In this document: one piece after another, positions 6,235 to 8,566 of the stretch
Numbering within the stretch: position 1 is the stretch's first letter
How the letters are laid out: each line of letters begins with the position of its first letter
NCBI GenBank assembly: GCA_012964965.1
Contig: DTTB01000089.1
Span: 1-8,566 of the forward strand
Direction of reading: 5' to 3'
Length of the DNA stretch: 8,566 bases
Source: Candidatus Nitrosopelagicus sp.
GTDB lineage: Archaea > Thermoproteota > Nitrososphaeria > Nitrososphaerales > Nitrosopumilaceae
The notes under the pieces: model-generated
Seen by the model: only the letters and a program-made list of their open reading frames with translations
What the model was told of the DNA's origin: nothing
The model's database searches: none
Program-made: the position numbers and the translations under genes

Positions 6235-6255
6235 AAAAAATAACATCATTAATTA

Positions 6256-8532
6256 TTGGAAAAGATAAAAATCGCAACAACGCCTGAAATGACGGAAAAA
6301 GTTTATTCAAAATTAGAAAAAAATATTTCAACATATAGAAAAACAGTAAACCGTTCACTAACTTTAGCGGAAAAAATCCTTGCAGGCCACCTGGAGGAAG
6401 GCTTTCTTGCAAGAAAGCTGGATGATAAAACAAATTATGTGTTTTTACGCCCAGACAGGGTTGCGCTTCAAGATGTTACTGGCCAGACGGTAATGCTTCA
6501 ATTTATGCAAGCAGGACTAAAATCTGTCGCATTGCCTACAACAGTTCACTGTGACCATCTGATTCAAGCCAGAACTGAAGGAAAGTCAGATACAAAGCTA
6601 GCCATATATGAAAACAATGAAGTTTACAAATTTTTAGAATCTGCGGCAAGTAAATATGGTGCTGGTTTTTGGAAACCAGGTGCAGGAATTATTCACCAAG
6701 TGATTTTAGAAAATTATGCGTTTCCAGGCGGTTTGATGATTGGGACAGATTCTCACACGCCAAACGCCGGCGGTCTCGGCATGTTAGCAATAGGTGTTGG
6801 CGGCATAGATGCAGCTGAAACAATGGCCGGGATACCATGGGAGTTGTTATATCCAAAAAGAATAGGCATACATCTAAAAGGTGAGTTAAGTGGCTGGACT
6901 TCACCAAAAGATGTTATACTGTATGTAGCTGGAAAGCTCACAGTCTCTGGCGGCACAAATTCAATAATTGAATATTTTGGTCCAGGTACAAAATCTATCA
7001 GCTGTACAGGCAAGGCTACAATAACTAATATGGGTGCAGAAATTGGTGCCACCTGCTCAATTTTCCCATATGATGAAAGAATGGAACTTTATCTGAAATC
7101 AACTGGCAGGGAAAAAATTGCAGAGCTTGCGAACAAGTACAGAGAATATCTAATAGCGGATCCTGAAATTGAACAAAGTCCTGAGAAGTATTTTGATAAA
7201 GTTATAGAAATCAACCTTTCAAAACTTGAACCACATGTTGTTGGTCCACATACCCCAGATCTTGCAAGACCAATCTCAAAATTAGCAGCTGATGTAAAAA
7301 ATAACAATTATCTTGATAAGATTTCTGTCGCACTGATTGGAAGTTGTACAAACTCTTCGTATGAAGACATGTCAAGAGCTGCAAGCTTGGCAAAACAAGC
7401 ACAATCAAAGGGAACCAAGGCAAAGATCCCACTGCTTGTAACTCCAGGCTCGGAACAAATTAGGGCTACCATAGAAAGAGACGGTCAGATTGACTCGCTA
7501 AAATTAATCGGCGCAACGGTTCTTGCAAATGCCTGCGGTCCCTGCATTGGTCAGTGGCATAGGCCAGAAATCAAACGCGGGCAGCAAAACACCATAGTTA
7601 CATCGTATAACCGCAACTTTCCAGGCCGTAACGACGGAAAGCAGGAAACAATGAATTTTATCGCTAGCCCGGAATTGGTGATTGCCTTGGCGTTAGACGG
7701 AAGCCTTTCGTTCAACCCATTATATGATTCCCTTACGGCTGCAGACGGAACAAAGTTTAAGCTGGAACCGCCAGAACGTGCACCTGATGTTCCAAAGAAC
7801 GGCTTTGTAAATATTGAAGATGTTTACATTTCTCCTGCAAAAAATACTGATGATATTGACGTATTAATTGATCCAAATAGCGAAAGGCTGCAAAAACTAG
7901 AGCCATTCAATGCCTGGAATGGGCAGGACTTTGACGATGCACATGTTCTGATTAAGGTAAAAGGAAAATGCACCACTGATCACATATCGCCTGCAGGTCC
8001 TTGGCTGAGGCTTAGAGGACATTTAGAAAAATTAAGCGATAATCTGCTGTTGGGCGCTGTAAATGCTTTCAATGGTGAGGTTGGAAAGGCAAAAAACGCG
8101 CTGACTAGCAATGTTGAAAGCTGTGCACAGATTGCTAGGGAATACAAAAAACAAAACATCTCTTGGGTTATAGTAGGCGATAGCAACTACGGAGAAGGTA
8201 GCAGCCGCGAGCATGCTGCAATGACGCCGCGATTTCTGGGCTGTAGCGCCGTGCTTGCAAAAAGCTTTGCCAGAATACACGAAACAAACTTGAAAAAGCA
8301 GGGAATCCTGGCTTTGACATTCGAAAACCCTGATGATTATGATAGGTTACAGCAGGGAGACAAAGTAAGCTTGATTGGTTTGAATGCACTTGCACCCAAC
8401 AAGCCTGTCAAGTGCATTATATGTCATGAAAATAACGAAACAGAGGAAATATCCCTAACTCATTCGTATAACGATTTACAATTAGAATGGTTTCGGGCAG
8501 GCTCGGCACTCAACATGCTGCGCAACAATTAG
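6256..8532 (+). CDS. acn: Aconitate hydratase, mitochondrial (ACO2-like) type
   Basis: A 758-residue single-chain aconitase that interconverts citrate and isocitrate via cis-aconitate in the cytoplasm, using a [4Fe-4S] cluster. Domains 1-3 show LQDVTGQ (71-77), HCDHLIQA (98-105), GTDSHTPNAGGLG (163-175), TNMGAEIGAT (257-266), IGSCTNSSYED (361-371) and ACGPCIGQW (426-434), so the cluster ligands are C364, C427 and C430; NRNFPGRNDG (452-461) follows. After a linker near 500-550, the swivel domain carries TTDHISPAGPW (573-583), GDSNYGEGSSREHAAM (641-656) and SFARIHETNLKKQG (670-683). Length and the HETNLKKQG and NRNFPGRND forms match the mitochondrial-type family rather than bacterial AcnA/IRP1 (about 890 residues) or AcnB. 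All key residues seem present. The TTG start is chosen from the TATA box 26 bp upstream; ATG at 6289 would remove 11 residues. GC content rises toward the 3' end. Confidence 0.95.
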   Translation: MEKIKIATTPEMTEKVYSKLEKNISTYRKTVNRSLTLAEKILAGHLEEGFLARKLDDKTNYVFLRPDRVALQDVTGQTVMLQFMQAGLKSVALPTTVHCDHLIQARTEGKSDTKLAIYENNEVYKFLESAASKYGAGFWKPGAGIIHQVILENYAFPGGLMIGTDSHTPNAGGLGMLAIGVGGIDAAETMAGIPWELLYPKRIGIHLKGELSGWTSPKDVILYVAGKLTVSGGTNSIIEYFGPGTKSISCTGKATITNMGAEIGATCSIFPYDERMELYLKSTGREKIAELANKYREYLIADPEIEQSPEKYFDKVIEINLSKLEPHVVGPHTPDLARPISKLAADVKNNNYLDKISVALIGSCTNSSYEDMSRAASLAKQAQSKGTKAKIPLLVTPGSEQIRATIERDGQIDSLKLIGATVLANACGPCIGQWHRPEIKRGQQNTIVTSYNRNFPGRNDGKQETMNFIASPELVIALALDGSLSFNPLYDSLTAADGTKFKLEPPERAPDVPKNGFVNIEDVYISPAKNTDDIDVLIDPNSERLQKLEPFNAWNGQDFDDAHVLIKVKGKCTTDHISPAGPWLRLRGHLEKLSDNLLLGAVNAFNGEVGKAKNALTSNVESCAQIAREYKKQNISWVIVGDSNYGEGSSREHAAMTPRFLGCSAVLAKSFARIHETNLKKQGILALTFENPDDYDRLQQGDKVSLIGLNALAPNKPVKCIICHENNETEEISLTHSYNDLQLEWFRAGSALNMLRNN
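6401..6418. repeat. 18-bp perfect palindrome inside the aconitase gene
   Basis: GCTTTCTTGCAAGAAAGC is its own reverse complement over all 18 bases, with no central spacer. It covers codons 49-54 (Gly-Phe-Leu-Ala-Arg-Lys), about 145 bp after the start codon. A perfect 18-bp palindrome is not expected by chance at most positions in a window this size. It could bind a symmetric protein dimer or be coincidental codon usage. Confidence 0.8.
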
Positions 8533-8566
8533 GACTGATTTTAAAAAACGTGGGGCCGATCGGAAT

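Noticed and set aside
6662..6679. Hairpin CTGGTTT-TTGG-AAACCAG inside the aconitase gene.
   Set aside because: A 7-bp stem is common by chance and lies mid-gene with no T tract, so it is neither a terminator nor a convincing regulatory site.
8533..8566. Sequence after aconitase with a TATA-like TTTTAAAA and a GC-rich end (GTGGGGCCGATCGG), possibly the promoter and start of a tRNA or another gene.
   Set aside because: Only 34 bases remain; no tRNA arm or coding frame can be confirmed. The short CCGATCGG palindrome alone is not meaningful.
1..8566. Search for mobile elements, CRISPR repeats, tRNA/rRNA genes, toxin-antitoxin or defence modules.
   Set aside because: No transposase or integrase motifs, regularly spaced repeats, RNA-gene signatures or paired small toxin/antitoxin genes were seen; most genes are metabolic and apparently chromosomal.

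Overview
The window looks like a chromosomal segment of an AT-rich archaeon, most likely an ammonia-oxidising Nitrososphaerota (thaumarchaeon) of the Nitrosopumilus/Nitrosotalea kind. The pointers are gene content (archaeal-type two-subunit 2-oxoacid:ferredoxin oxidoreductase, a CofE-like F420 glutamate ligase, a split LeuC/LeuD-type isomerase and a mitochondrial-type aconitase) and gene starts: archaeal TATA-like boxes lie about 24-27 bp upstream of starts with no Shine-Dalgarno, as expected of leaderless transcripts. The genus is an inference; no rRNA or other marker is present.

Layout. 3-1131 (+): C-terminal end of a 2-oxoacid:ferredoxin oxidoreductase alpha subunit, overlapping a complete beta subunit. 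1194-2783: three small genes of unknown function, one on + and two on -, the first two overlapping tail to tail by 8 bp; the third encodes a probable C-terminally anchored membrane protein. 2839-3612 (-): CofE-family protein. It diverges across a 72-bp promoter region from 3685-5438 (+), a translationally coupled pair encoding large and small subunits of an isopropylmalate/homoaconitate-type hydro-lyase. 5477-6115 (-): another uncharacterised protein. It diverges across 140 bp from 6256-8532 (+), a complete single-chain aconitase. The last 34 bp hold no gene. No gene-free stretch exceeds about 140 bp.

How the genes fit together. Aconitase makes isocitrate from citrate; a 2-oxoglutarate:ferredoxin oxidoreductase interconverts 2-oxoglutarate and succinyl-CoA; a LeuCD-type enzyme does the analogous isomerisation in leucine (and possibly lysine) biosynthesis. 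The window therefore concentrates 2-oxoacid and tricarboxylic-acid metabolism, although most genes appear to be separately transcribed. I found no mobile element, CRISPR array, tRNA, rRNA or defence system. The items most worth a second look are the atypical substrate loop in the small isomerase subunit, the divergent central motif of the CofE-like protein, an 18-bp perfect palindrome inside the aconitase gene, and the four uncharacterised genes.
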